Translations under genes and position numbers: made by a program
Shown: positions 43,801 to 51,763 of the stretch, piece after piece
How positions within the stretch are numbered: position 1 is the stretch's first letter
How the letters are laid out: the number at the start of each line of letters is the position of its first letter
Notes under the pieces: generated by a model
Database searches by the model: none
What the model saw: the letters and a program-made list of their open reading frames with translations, nothing else
Told to the model about the DNA's origin: nothing
Assembly: GCF_039535785.1 (NCBI RefSeq)
Contig: NZ_BAAAXV010000009.1
Coordinates: 124,001-188,000, forward strand
Source: Nonomuraea helvata
GTDB taxonomy: Bacteria > Actinomycetota > Actinomycetes > Streptosporangiales > Streptosporangiaceae
Direction of reading: 5' to 3'
Length of the DNA stretch: 64,000 nt

Positions 43801-44354
43801 CAGCCGGCTACCCCCTTGTCCCGCAACAGCTCACGGAGCGCCCGGATCCCGTAGTAGAGCCGGGACTTCACCGTGCCCGGCGGGATCCCCAGAATCTCCG
43901 CCGCCTCATTTATCGTACGGTCTCTGAGGTAGGTCTGCTCAATGACTTCGCGGTGTTCTTCAGAGAGGCTGCGGAGCGCGTCGGCGACAACGATCGCCGA
44001 GAGAGCCCGCTCCGAGCCGTCGGGCACCGCCATCATGTCGACTTCGGGCGGCTCGACCTCGTGAGGCCGGACGCTCTTCCGCCGACGTCCGTCGATAACG
44101 ATACGGCGGGCTACCGTCAGTAGCCACGCCCATATGAGGCCTGGTTCCCATTGCAGTCTTGCCGAGTTTCTCCAGGCTCTGACGAGCGTCTCCTGCACGA
44201 CGTCTTCGGCCCATTGAAGGTCGTTACCTGTCGATTTGCGTACGTGGCGCAGCAGAGGGCCGCCGAACTCCTGGTAAAGCACCGCGATGCGATGCTCCGC
44301 CTCGGCATCCGCACTCTCGAACCTGCCGTCGAGGTGACCTAGCACGGGGCACAT
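43800..44354 (-). CDS. ECF RNA polymerase sigma factor
   Basis: A 184-residue sigma-70-family ECF factor: region 2 (HIRVLYQEF-like AVLYQEFGGPLLRHV; WAEDVVQETLVRAWRN) and region 4 (LRSLSEEHREVIEQTYLRDRTINEAAEILGIPPGTVKSRLYYGIRALRE). I use the ATG at 44354 (MCPVLGHLDG); the frame upstream is poorly conserved. Coupled to the ZAS anti-sigma. It is divergent from the DUF4142/redox operon across 108 bases, which may be its target. Confidence 0.92.
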   Translation of the reverse strand: MCPVLGHLDGRFESADAEAEHRIAVLYQEFGGPLLRHVRKSTGNDLQWAEDVVQETLVRAWRNSARLQWEPGLIWAWLLTVARRIVIDGRRRKSVRPHEVEPPEVDMMAVPDGSERALSAIVVADALRSLSEEHREVIEQTYLRDRTINEAAEILGIPPGTVKSRLYYGIRALRELLRDKGVAG

Positions 44355-44462
44355 CTTTACACCTTCGTTATCAGTCCGGTAGCCACTCCGATAACTCCAG
44401 TCATTTCTAACTATCTCCGGCCATGACTGAACCAGTCCCGCCGAGCCCGCGTACCTCCGACC

Positions 44463-45107
44463 ATGCACAGGCTTTTGCGCGGCGAGCTCTTCATGCTCGG
44501 CGGCTTCGTCGTAGCGGCCGCGGTGACGATCGTGCTGGTCATGCCGCCCTCGATCGATCCCGCGGCCGCGTCGTGGACGCAGACGTCCTCAGGACCGCTC
44601 ACGGCCGCCGACCGCGACCTGCTCATCAAGGTGCGCCAGGCCGGCCTCTGGGAGATGCCCGCGGGTGAGTACGCCCAGACCCGCGCCGAGGCCCAGCGCG
44701 TGAAGGAGGTCGGCAAGCTGATCATGCAGGACCACATGAAGCTGGACCTGATGACCCGGCAGACGGCCAAGAAGCTCGGCGTGGCACTTCCCGACGAGCC
44801 CAACGCCGACCAGCAGAGCTGGCTGGCCCAGCTGGCCGCGGAGAGCGGCCCTGCCTTCGACAGGGACTACGCGAACCTGTTGCGTGCCGCGCACGGCAAG
44901 GTCTTCACCGTCGTGGCGGGCGTACGGGCCGGAACGCGCAACGCGGAGATCCGGAAGTTCGCCGAGCAAGGCATCAACTTCGTCATGCGCCACATGGCGC
45001 TCCTGGAGTCCACCGGCCTGGTCGACCACAACCAGTTGCCCGAACCCCCGTCGCCCTCACCCGCTCCACCCGTCGCGATGGCGGTCGAAACAAGGAGACA
45101 CATATGA
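44463..45107 (+). CDS. DUF4142 exported/membrane-anchored helical protein
   Basis: A 214-residue protein with an N-terminal span (FMLGGFVVAAAVTIVLVM) and a four-helix DUF4142 ferritin-like domain (about 45-190: AADRDLLIKVRQAGLWEMPAGEYAQTRAEAQRVKEVGKLIMQDHMKLDLMT; REQ-type second half), then a Pro-rich tail. Family members are often near redox and stress genes; metal binding is suspected but unproven. It opens the plus-strand operon and overlaps the DUF1996 gene by ATGA. Confidence 0.85.
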   Translation: MHRLLRGELFMLGGFVVAAAVTIVLVMPPSIDPAAASWTQTSSGPLTAADRDLLIKVRQAGLWEMPAGEYAQTRAEAQRVKEVGKLIMQDHMKLDLMTRQTAKKLGVALPDEPNADQQSWLAQLAAESGPAFDRDYANLLRAAHGKVFTVVAGVRAGTRNAEIRKFAEQGINFVMRHMALLESTGLVDHNQLPEPPSPSPAPPVAMAVETRRHI

Positions 45108-46618
45108 GGAGATCCAGACGCATGGCCGCGGCCATGTCTGCTTTGGCCGTGGCGGCAGGCGGCCTGGTGTCCGCGGCTGTCATCGGCGTCGGCCCGGCAC
45201 ACGCCGACCACTGCGACCCGGCCCAGGCCAACCAGACGCCGCGGGCAACCCAGACGCCGCAGCGTAACCGGAACCGGAACCAGAATCAGGACCAGAATCA
45301 GGACCAGAACCAGCAGCAGGATCAGAACCAGCAGGGCCAGAACCAGGACCAGCAGGGGCAGGATCAGCAGGGCCAGGACCAGAACCAGCAGGGTCAGGAC
45401 CAGCAAGGACAGGACCAGCAGGGCCAGAACCAGGACCAGGGCCGGCAGCAGGGCCAGCAGAACGGCGATCAGCAGCAGAACGCCGACCAGCAGGACCAGG
45501 CCCCCCAGGGTGGCGGCGCCGCCGTGCTGGACCCGGCCCAGTCCCCCGACTCCAACGACAACAACGGGGACGACCAGGCCCAGGCTCCCGATCCGGACCA
45601 GAACGCCCAGACGTTCCGCCGCCGCAACCGCCCGACCAGGACCGCCACACCGGTGCCGAGCCAGGGTCAGGGCCAGAACGGCAACGGCAACGGAACCGCT
45701 TCCCCCACCGCCTCGCCCACGTCCGGCAACGACGACGACCACAACGAGTGCGCCGACCTCGGCCCGTTCGTCCAGGACTTCGTCGACATCCGCCAGGTGC
45801 AGCCGCGTCAGCTTGACGCCCGCATCGGCAGGAACGGCTCGCGGGGCAGCTTCGTCTCCCAGTGCGGGACGAACCGCAACGGCCACAACAACCCGGACAA
45901 CTTCATCGTGGCCCCCGGCGTGAGCAACGGCGCCCACCACCTCCACGACTACGTGGGCAACCTGTCGACGAACGGCTTCTCCACGGACGAGAGCCTGGCC
46001 GCCGCGGGCACCACGTGCCAGTTCGGCGACAAATCAACGTACTTCTGGCCGGTCCTCAGAGACCGCAAGGTGGACCAGAACACCGAGGACCCGGACGGCA
46101 ATGTCGGCCAGGTGCTGCGTGCCCGCAACGTGACGCTCCAGTTCCGCGGCAACGCCGCCTCCAGGGTCGTCGCGATGCCGAGGTTCCTCAGGCTGATCAC
46201 CGGTGACGCCAAGGCGGCCACCAACGGCGGCGCCAACGCCAGGGCCGCCTGGACCTGCACGGGATTCCAAAATCGCATAAGTCCCGACAAATATCCGCTT
46301 TGCCCGCGCGGCAGCCAGGTCGTTCGTATCCTGGATTTCCCTAGCTGCTGGGACGGCCAGAACACCGACAGCGCCAATCACAGAACGCACGTGGTCTTCC
46401 CTGGTCAGGGTGGCGCCTGCCCACAGGGCACCAGGGCGATTCCGGCACTGCGCATGACCCTCACGTACTCCGTGCCGCAGGGCCCGTCCTTCGCCGTGGA
46501 CGCCTTCCCCGAACAGAAGCACAACCCGGTCACCGACCACGCCGACTTCGCGAACGTGATGCCCGACCGATTGATGCAGTTCGTCGTCTCATGCATCAAC
46601 CGGGGCCGCCGTTGCTGA
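45104..46618 (+). CDS. Secreted DUF1996 protein with long Q/N-rich region
   Basis: A 504-residue exported protein. Signal peptide 1-34 (cleavage after AHA), a Gln/Asn/Asp/Gly low-complexity region at about 53-132, a Pro/Thr/Ser linker (140-208), then a DUF1996 domain (about 215-500) with the signature HHLHDYVGN, many Cys (CGTN, CQFG, CTGF, CPRG, SCWDG, CPQG) and C-terminal SCINRGRRC. DUF1996 is found in fungi and actinomycetes, with function uncertain. The 46255-46330 segment is AT-richer than neighbours. ATGA overlap with DUF4142 upstream; the cytochrome-like gene follows after 69 bases with GGAGGG. Confidence 0.88.
   Translation: MRRSRRMAAAMSALAVAAGGLVSAAVIGVGPAHADHCDPAQANQTPRATQTPQRNRNRNQNQDQNQDQNQQQDQNQQGQNQDQQGQDQQGQDQNQQGQDQQGQDQQGQNQDQGRQQGQQNGDQQQNADQQDQAPQGGGAAVLDPAQSPDSNDNNGDDQAQAPDPDQNAQTFRRRNRPTRTATPVPSQGQGQNGNGNGTASPTASPTSGNDDDHNECADLGPFVQDFVDIRQVQPRQLDARIGRNGSRGSFVSQCGTNRNGHNNPDNFIVAPGVSNGAHHLHDYVGNLSTNGFSTDESLAAAGTTCQFGDKSTYFWPVLRDRKVDQNTEDPDGNVGQVLRARNVTLQFRGNAASRVVAMPRFLRLITGDAKAATNGGANARAAWTCTGFQNRISPDKYPLCPRGSQVVRILDFPSCWDGQNTDSANHRTHVVFPGQGGACPQGTRAIPALRMTLTYSVPQGPSFAVDAFPEQKHNPVTDHADFANVMPDRLMQFVVSCINRGRRC
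45274..45500 (+). repeat. Coding low-complexity repeat, Q/N/D/G
   Basis: About 75 codons almost entirely CAG, AAC/AAT, GAC/GAT and GGC/GGG, in imprecise units such as CAGGACCAGAACCAG and CAGGACCAGCAGGGC. The composition (N and Q over half, few charges other than Asp) is that of prion-like or matrix-forming domains. Confidence 0.9.
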
Positions 46619-46687
46619 TCTGAACCGCCTTCACGGGCGATCCAGCCTTCCGAGTCGCACCCTCACCCGACGTTGGAGGGAACATAG

Positions 46688-47533
46688 ATGCTCCACAGAC
46701 GACACCCCCGGCACGCCCCCACCAAGCTGGACTCCAGGAACGTCCGGCTGGGGGCGAGCGCCTCGATCACGGCCGTGCTGCTGTCGGCGTTCGCGCTGAC
46801 CAGGACGGAACGCGGCGTCGCGCTGCTCGGCCGAGGGGTCAGCTTCCTCGAGTTCTACGCGGGCGTGTTCGCCCTGGTCCTGCTGACCACGACGGTCGCG
46901 CTCGGTCTGCTCACGACCGAACGCGTCTTCCTGTCGCCGGCCAACCGGGTCAGGGCGCAGCTCGCGCACAAGGCCACCGCGCTCATCGGACTGGCCTACC
47001 TGGTCACGCACATCGGACTCATGATCAGCCTGGGGCACGTGCCGCTGGGGGCGGCGTTCGTGCCTGTGTCCGGGCTCTACGTGGGGCTCGGCACGCTGGG
47101 CCTGGACCTCATGGTCCTGGCCGTGGCCACGGGAATGCTGAGGGGGCGCTTCGCGGTGCGGGGCAGGCCGTGGATGTGGCGGATCATGCACTCCGCCGCG
47201 TACATCGCCTGGCCGATCGCGATCATGCACGGGCTCACGGCCGGTCGCCAGCCGGCCGGTTGGGTGGCCTGGTCCTACGTGGCCTGCCTGGCGGCGGTCG
47301 GCTCGGCGCTGGTCGTGCGCGTGCTGGCCACGGTGCGCCGGCCTCCGGTCGTACCCGAGAGGATCGAAGGGCCCGCGGTGACCTCGGCCGCCACCGTGGG
47401 TGTGCCCGCGGAGCGGCCGCAGAAGGCGGCGGCGCCGGTGGCGGCGGCAGCCCAGGCGGCCCAGGCGGCCGCCAGGCTGAACGCGCCGGTGAGCCTCGCC
47501 GACGCCCGGCGCAGATACCGGGAGGCCGGATGA
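46688..47533 (+). CDS. Ferric-reductase-like b-type cytochrome membrane protein
   Basis: A 281-residue protein with six spans. Two His pairs sit one helix-turn set apart in two neighbouring spans: H94/H108 (AHKATALIGLAYLVTHIG) and H168/H181 (MHSAAYIAWPIAIMH), the bis-heme arrangement of the ferric reductase/NOX membrane core. The C-terminal tail (215-281) is Ala/Pro-rich and cytosolic, ending ADARRRYREAG. GGAGGG precedes the ATG. It likely moves electrons across the membrane from the NuoF-ferredoxin protein to an outside acceptor. The stop overlaps a micro-ORF start by ATGA. Confidence 0.85.
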   Translation: MLHRRHPRHAPTKLDSRNVRLGASASITAVLLSAFALTRTERGVALLGRGVSFLEFYAGVFALVLLTTTVALGLLTTERVFLSPANRVRAQLAHKATALIGLAYLVTHIGLMISLGHVPLGAAFVPVSGLYVGLGTLGLDLMVLAVATGMLRGRFAVRGRPWMWRIMHSAAYIAWPIAIMHGLTAGRQPAGWVAWSYVACLAAVGSALVVRVLATVRRPPVVPERIEGPAVTSAATVGVPAERPQKAAAPVAAAAQAAQAAARLNAPVSLADARRRYREAG

Positions 47534-47626
47534 CCTCGCCCGAGATACGTCCGGCACGCGCATCAGGGGACCGGACGACCTCGCCCGAGATCTGCCCGGC
47601 CCGCGCATCAGGAGGCCGGATGACCC
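47521..47626 (+). repeat. 45-bp tandem repeat (2.35 copies) carrying translation-start signals
   Basis: Units at 47521-47565 and 47566-47610 match at about 38 of 45 positions; a partial third copy (47611-47626) matches unit 1 for 15 bases. Units 1 and 3 start GGAGG-CCGG-ATG, that is, a Shine-Dalgarno plus start codon; in unit 2 both are weakened. The repeats begin within the last codons of the cytochrome-like gene. Confidence 0.85.
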
Positions 47627-47652
47627 CTGCTACCACGAAGGAGCAACCGTGA
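47530..47652 (+). CDS. Bridging micro-ORF of 40 codons
   Basis: ATG at 47530 overlaps the upstream stop (ATGA), and its own stop overlaps the NuoF-like GTG start (GTGA). The peptide begins MTSPEIRPARASG, contains a repeated TSPEI(R/C)PARASGG(R) unit encoded by the tandem repeat and ends PATTKEQP. It may serve only to carry ribosomes from the cytochrome gene to the NuoF-like gene. A real peptide function is not supported yet. Confidence 0.4.
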   Translation: MTSPEIRPARASGDRTTSPEICPARASGGRMTPATTKEQP

Positions 47653-49265
47653 TTCCGGCCCGAGTGCCACGGGTGTTACGCATGGGACCGGCCCGGCTGA
47701 CCGCCGGGCTCGACCACACCCGGCGGCTGGACCTTCCCGCACACCGCACCCTCCACGGCGCTCCCGAGCCGCGCGAGCTGGGCGAGCTCATCTCGCACGC
47801 CAACGAGGTGGACATGCGCGGCCGCGGCGGGGCGGCGTTCCCGTTCGCGCGCAAGCTGCGGGCCGTCGCGGACTCGGCCGGCTCCGGCGAGAGCGTCGTG
47901 CTGGTCAACGGCGCCGAGGGCGAGCCCGCCAGCTCCAAGGACGCCATGCTGCTCACCCGCAACCCGCACCTGGTGCTGGACGGCGCGGTGCTGGCGGCCG
48001 AGGCGCTGGGCGCCCGCGAGGTGGTCGTCGCCACGGCCGGGGGCGAGGTGGCCGAGGCGTCCGTCGCCGCGGCCGTGGCCGAACGCAGGGCCGCGAACAT
48101 CGCGGGCGGCGCGGAGAGCCGCGTCCCGATCCGGGTGGTCGGGATCAAGGAGAGGTTCATCTCCGGGGAGGGCGGTGCGCTCGTCAACGCCGTCAACGGC
48201 GAGGAAGGCATTCCGCCCGGCCGCAAGCGGCGGGCCGCGATCAGCGGCGTGGACGGGCTGCCGACCCTGCTGTCCAACACGGAGACGTACGCGCAGTTCG
48301 CGCTGCTCGCCGAGCTCGGCCCGGAGAGGTACGCCGAGGTGGGCACGAGCAAGGAGCCCGGCACCATCCTGCTCACCGTCAGCGGCGGGGCGGCCAACGG
48401 CGCGGTCATCGAGGCGCCGACCGGCACCTACCTGGGTGACGTGCTCGCGCTGACCGAGGCCGACGTCGGCGACGGGGTGCTCATCGGCGGCTACCACGGC
48501 GCGTGGCTGTCGGCGGAGGTGGCGCAGACGGCGGTGCTCTCGCGCGAGGGCATGAAGCAGGCCGGGGCCACCCTGGGCGCCGGCATCATCGTCCCGCTCG
48601 GCGAGTCGACGTGCTCGCTGGGCGAGGCCGCCAGGGTCGCCGCCTATCTGGCGGCCGAGTCCGCGGGCCAGTGCGGCCCGTGCCGGCTCGGCCTGCCGGA
48701 CATCGCCAGGGCCATGTACGCGCTGGTCGAGGGCACCGGCTCGGTGGACGCCGTACGGCGCTGCGTGCGCGGCGTCGAGCGGCGCGGAGCCTGCTTCCAC
48801 CCGGACGGCACGGCGAAGTTCGTGCTGTCGGCGCTGGACGCGTTCGAGAGCGAGATCGCGCTCCACCTGGAGCACGGCTCGTGCGGACGGCCGGTGCGCG
48901 GCGTGCTGCCCATGCCCGAGCGCGAGGCGGACGTCGAGTACCGGCTGGAGGTCGACTGGTCCCGCTGCGCCGGGCACGGCCTGTGCGCGCACCTGCTGCC
49001 GGAGTTCGTGGACCTGGACGACTACGGGTTCCCGTCGTTCAGGAACGTCCCGGGATGGATGGCCAAGGAGGCGCGGCGCACCGTCGAGATGTGCCCCGCG
49101 CTGGCCCTGCGGCTCGTCCAGACCACCGGGGACGGGCCGAAGCCGGTCGGGTCGCCGCTGCGGCTGGTCAAGGACGGAGTGCTCAAGAAGGCAGGGGCGA
49201 GCGTGCCCCGGCTCACGCGGGTGGGCGCCGTACCCAGGAACGCGCTTGGGGGGACGGCCGGGTGA
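47649..49265 (+). CDS. NuoF-like NADH dehydrogenase subunit fused to a ferredoxin
   Basis: A 538-residue protein. NuoF-like flavin/NADH module (about 45-320: MRGRGGAAFPFARK, VNGAEGEPASSKD), SLBB-type region, then the iron-sulfur helix bundle: C342-x2-C345 and C382. The usual first Cys of C-x2-C-x2-C is Ala339 here, leaving three of four ligands. The C-terminal ferredoxin (430-490) has C440-x2-H-x2-C446 and C482-P, the [3Fe-4S]-type pattern used with P450s. Start GTG follows AAGGAG. Probably takes electrons from NAD(P)H and hands them to the membrane cytochrome upstream in the operon, or the reverse. Confidence 0.88.
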   Translation: MIPARVPRVLRMGPARLTAGLDHTRRLDLPAHRTLHGAPEPRELGELISHANEVDMRGRGGAAFPFARKLRAVADSAGSGESVVLVNGAEGEPASSKDAMLLTRNPHLVLDGAVLAAEALGAREVVVATAGGEVAEASVAAAVAERRAANIAGGAESRVPIRVVGIKERFISGEGGALVNAVNGEEGIPPGRKRRAAISGVDGLPTLLSNTETYAQFALLAELGPERYAEVGTSKEPGTILLTVSGGAANGAVIEAPTGTYLGDVLALTEADVGDGVLIGGYHGAWLSAEVAQTAVLSREGMKQAGATLGAGIIVPLGESTCSLGEAARVAAYLAAESAGQCGPCRLGLPDIARAMYALVEGTGSVDAVRRCVRGVERRGACFHPDGTAKFVLSALDAFESEIALHLEHGSCGRPVRGVLPMPEREADVEYRLEVDWSRCAGHGLCAHLLPEFVDLDDYGFPSFRNVPGWMAKEARRTVEMCPALALRLVQTTGDGPKPVGSPLRLVKDGVLKKAGASVPRLTRVGAVPRNALGGTAG

Positions 49266-49352
49266 GCCCGAAGTGATGAAGATGTGACCAACCTGGCGGG
49301 TCATCCGGACGTCTCACCGATCGGCCGAACACCGATCAGCTGGGAGATGTCC

Positions 49353-50828
49353 ATGGACCGCCGGGACTTTCTGCATGTCGCCGCGCTCGCGCCGCTGGCC
49401 GCCGCGGCGTCCCGGACCGGGACGCTCGGGGTCTCCGCGCCGCCGCCCAACTGGGCGCGGCTGCGCACGCAGCTGGCGGGCACGCTCGTGCTGCCCGGCG
49501 ACGCCGGCTACAACACCGCGCGCCGCCTCTACAACCCCGCTTTCGACCGCATCAGGCCGGGCGGGGTCGCGTACTGCGCGAACGCGGCCGACGTGTCGGC
49601 GTGCGTGACGTTCGCGCGCACCAGCGGCGTGCCGGTCACCGCCCGCTCCGGAGGCCACTCCTACGCGGGCTGGTCGACGGGCACGGGGCTGGTGATCGAC
49701 GTGTCCAGGATGAGCACGGTCACCTACGATGGGCCGCGTTCCAGCGGACCATCGCAGGGGGCAGCGAAGCTCGACCCCCATGCGGGCGGCCGGGCCACGA
49801 TCGGCGCGGGCGCCAAGCTGATCGACGTCTACGACAAGCTCGCGCGCCACGGCGTGAGCATCCCCGCCGGCTCCTGCCCCACGGTCGGGATCGGCGGGCT
49901 CACGCTGGGCGGGGGCATCGGCGTGGTGTCGAGGAAGTACGGGCTCACGTGCGACACCCTCGAGTCCGTACGCGTCGTCACGGCCGACGGCAGGGTGCTG
50001 ACCTGCGACGCCGCGCGTAACGCCGGACTCTACTGGGCCTGCAGGGGCGGTGGCGGCGGCAACTTCGGCGTGGCGGTGTCCTTCACGTTCAGGACGTTCG
50101 AGGCGCGCGATGTCACCGTGTTCTTCCTGCACTGGCCGTGGTCCAAGGCGGGGGCCGTGGTCAAGGCGTGGCAGTCGTGGGGGCCCTCCGCGCCGGACGA
50201 GCTGTGGTCGTCGCTGCACCTGGCGCGCTCGGCGAGCGGCCTGGACGCCGCCGTCGTCGGCACCTACGTCGGCGGCCGAGCCGCGCTCGACCGGCTGCTG
50301 GCCCCGCTCGTCGCCAAGGCCGGGCGGCCGTCGTCCCGCTCTGCGCGGACGGTCCCCTACCTGGAGGGGATGAAGGTCATGGGCGGCTGCGCGGCCATGA
50401 CGATCGACCAGTGCCGCCGGATGCCGCGGGAGGCGTTCTCGGCCAAGTCGCACATGGCGTACGGGAAGCTGCCGGCGGACGGCATCCGCACGCTCGTGAA
50501 CCGGGTGGAGCGCGGCGGGCGGCACGCCGTGCTGCTGGACGCCATGGGCGGGGCCATCGGCCGCGTCGGCCCCGCGGCCACGGCATTTCCACATCGGGCG
50601 GCACTTTTCAGCGTCCAGTATTACGAGGAGGGGACGGATCGGGGGTGGCTGCGCAGCCTACATTCCGACATGTCTAAATATTTCGGGGATCATGCGTATG
50701 TCAATTACATCGATCCCGAATTGCAGACTTGGCGGAATGCGTATTACGGCCCCAATGCAGCCCGGCTGGCCGAGGTGAAGTCCACCTACGACCCCGACCG
50801 GCTGTTCCGGCTTCCGCAGGGCATTTAG
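49353..50828 (+). CDS. Tat-exported BBE-type FAD-linked oxidase
   Basis: A 491-residue flavoprotein of the berberine-bridge/FAD_binding_4 type. Tat signal RRDFLHVAALAPLAAAA, FAD-binding segment with His in ARSGGHSYAGW and Cys in PAGSCPTVGIGGLTLGGGIG (residues that bind FAD bicovalently in this family), substrate domain, and C-terminal BBE motif YVNYIDPEL...YYGPNAARL. I start at 49353 because GGGAG lies 6 bases upstream and the Tat motif follows; an ATG at 49347 is possible. A 20-residue Pro/Ser/Gly insertion with odd codons (about 49730-49795) lies before RATIGAGAKL. The last 250 bases use many A/T-ending codons. Oxidises an unknown alcohol/sugar outside the cell. Confidence 0.9.
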   Translation: MDRRDFLHVAALAPLAAAASRTGTLGVSAPPPNWARLRTQLAGTLVLPGDAGYNTARRLYNPAFDRIRPGGVAYCANAADVSACVTFARTSGVPVTARSGGHSYAGWSTGTGLVIDVSRMSTVTYDGPRSSGPSQGAAKLDPHAGGRATIGAGAKLIDVYDKLARHGVSIPAGSCPTVGIGGLTLGGGIGVVSRKYGLTCDTLESVRVVTADGRVLTCDAARNAGLYWACRGGGGGNFGVAVSFTFRTFEARDVTVFFLHWPWSKAGAVVKAWQSWGPSAPDELWSSLHLARSASGLDAAVVGTYVGGRAALDRLLAPLVAKAGRPSSRSARTVPYLEGMKVMGGCAAMTIDQCRRMPREAFSAKSHMAYGKLPADGIRTLVNRVERGGRHAVLLDAMGGAIGRVGPAATAFPHRAALFSVQYYEEGTDRGWLRSLHSDMSKYFGDHAYVNYIDPELQTWRNAYYGPNAARLAEVKSTYDPDRLFRLPQGI

Positions 50829-51589
50829 GACTTTCCGCGCACATATACCGGCTCTCCAACCTGCACCATCTCGTACAGGCGTACGGCGGTGGGCACCGGG
50901 ACGCGCACACAGCCGTGCGAGGAGGGCTTGGTGGGCACCACCGACGAGCCGTGCATCGCGATGCCGCCGTTGAAGTAGAGCGAGTCGAACATCATGCCCA
51001 GAGGGCTCTTCTCCCAGCCGGGCACCCGCTTGTAGACCTTGAAGTCCCCGACCGGGGTGATGGCGTAGCCGCAGCGGCCGGCCTCGCAGTAGTGCACGTT
51101 GGCGCCGGTCGAGACATGCGAGGTCAGCACCGGACGGCGGCGCCGGTAGACGGTGAGGAGCTGGTCGGTCAGGTTGATCTCGACCCGGTTCGCGGGACCG
51201 TCGGGCACCAGGGGGCGCAGTCGTCTGGGCCGCTCGAACTCCTGCCAGATCTTCGGCCCCACCGCGTTCATCGGCCGCATCCGGCGGCTCTTCTGGAAGG
51301 CCCAGACCGCGTACCTCGTCTGGACATCGTACTTGCCGTTCATGGCGCCGTAGTAGAAGCCGCGGTCGTGCAGGCGCTGCTGGAGCAGCTTGACCATGTC
51401 GCCCTGGGCGCCCGGCCGCAGAATGGTGACGGTCCCCTCCTTCTCTTCCTCGGCCGCCGGTTGTTCCGCTTGAACAGGCGGTTGCTCCACCTGGCCGGGC
51501 GGGTCATCCGCCAGAGCGGGCAGCACCGCCAGGAGCGGCAGAGCGCATCCTGCGATCAGGGCCGCAAGTACGCAGAACTTTCTCGTCAT
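50825..51589 (-). CDS. L,D-transpeptidase with peptidoglycan-binding domain
   Basis: A 254-residue exported protein: signal peptide 1-27 (cut near ALA), acidic linker, PG_binding_1 domain (about 55-118: LRPGAQGDMVKLLQQRLHDRGFY), YkuD catalytic domain (133-252) with the motif HGSSVVPTKPSSHGCVRV and nucleophile Cys227. It cross-links or anchors to peptidoglycan by 3-3 bonds. ATG at 51589 starts the signal peptide. Stop shared as TTAG with the oxidase gene on the other strand. A disulfide-capable CEAGRC lies in the catalytic domain. Confidence 0.92.
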   Translation of the reverse strand: MTRKFCVLAALIAGCALPLLAVLPALADDPPGQVEQPPVQAEQPAAEEEKEGTVTILRPGAQGDMVKLLQQRLHDRGFYYGAMNGKYDVQTRYAVWAFQKSRRMRPMNAVGPKIWQEFERPRRLRPLVPDGPANRVEINLTDQLLTVYRRRRPVLTSHVSTGANVHYCEAGRCGYAITPVGDFKVYKRVPGWEKSPLGMMFDSLYFNGGIAMHGSSVVPTKPSSHGCVRVPVPTAVRLYEMVQVGEPVYVRGKS

Positions 51590-51673
51590 GCATCGACGGG
51601 TACCCAGATCGCCGGGAAATTCATCTCCAGCGCGGGTCCCGCCAAGCAAATTCCAGGAGAATCAGCGAACCCC

Positions 51674-51693
51674 GCTAAATACGACAATTTAGC
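51674..51693. promoter_or_regulatory. AT-rich inverted repeat between L,D-transpeptidase and GNAT genes
   Basis: Arms GCTAAAT/ATTTAGC with a 6-base centre, followed by TTTT on the plus strand, in a notably AT-rich 174-base intergenic stretch. It could be an operator or a weak terminator. Confidence 0.3.
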
Positions 51694-51763
51694 TTTTGTC
51701 TTGCTTCTGTGGGGCGGAAAACGGGTGGCATGGCGGCGGCCATGGATGAAACCATGCGATGCC

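Noticed and set aside
45274..45500. Short-period DNA repeats resembling a CRISPR or satellite array
   Set aside because: Units vary in length and all encode Q/N/D/G in one frame inside a gene; no unique spacers.
50729..51763. In-frame N-terminal extension of the GNAT gene
   Set aside because: It is antisense to the L,D-transpeptidase and has no acetyltransferase-like sequence; a normal GNAT start lies at 51764 or 51746.
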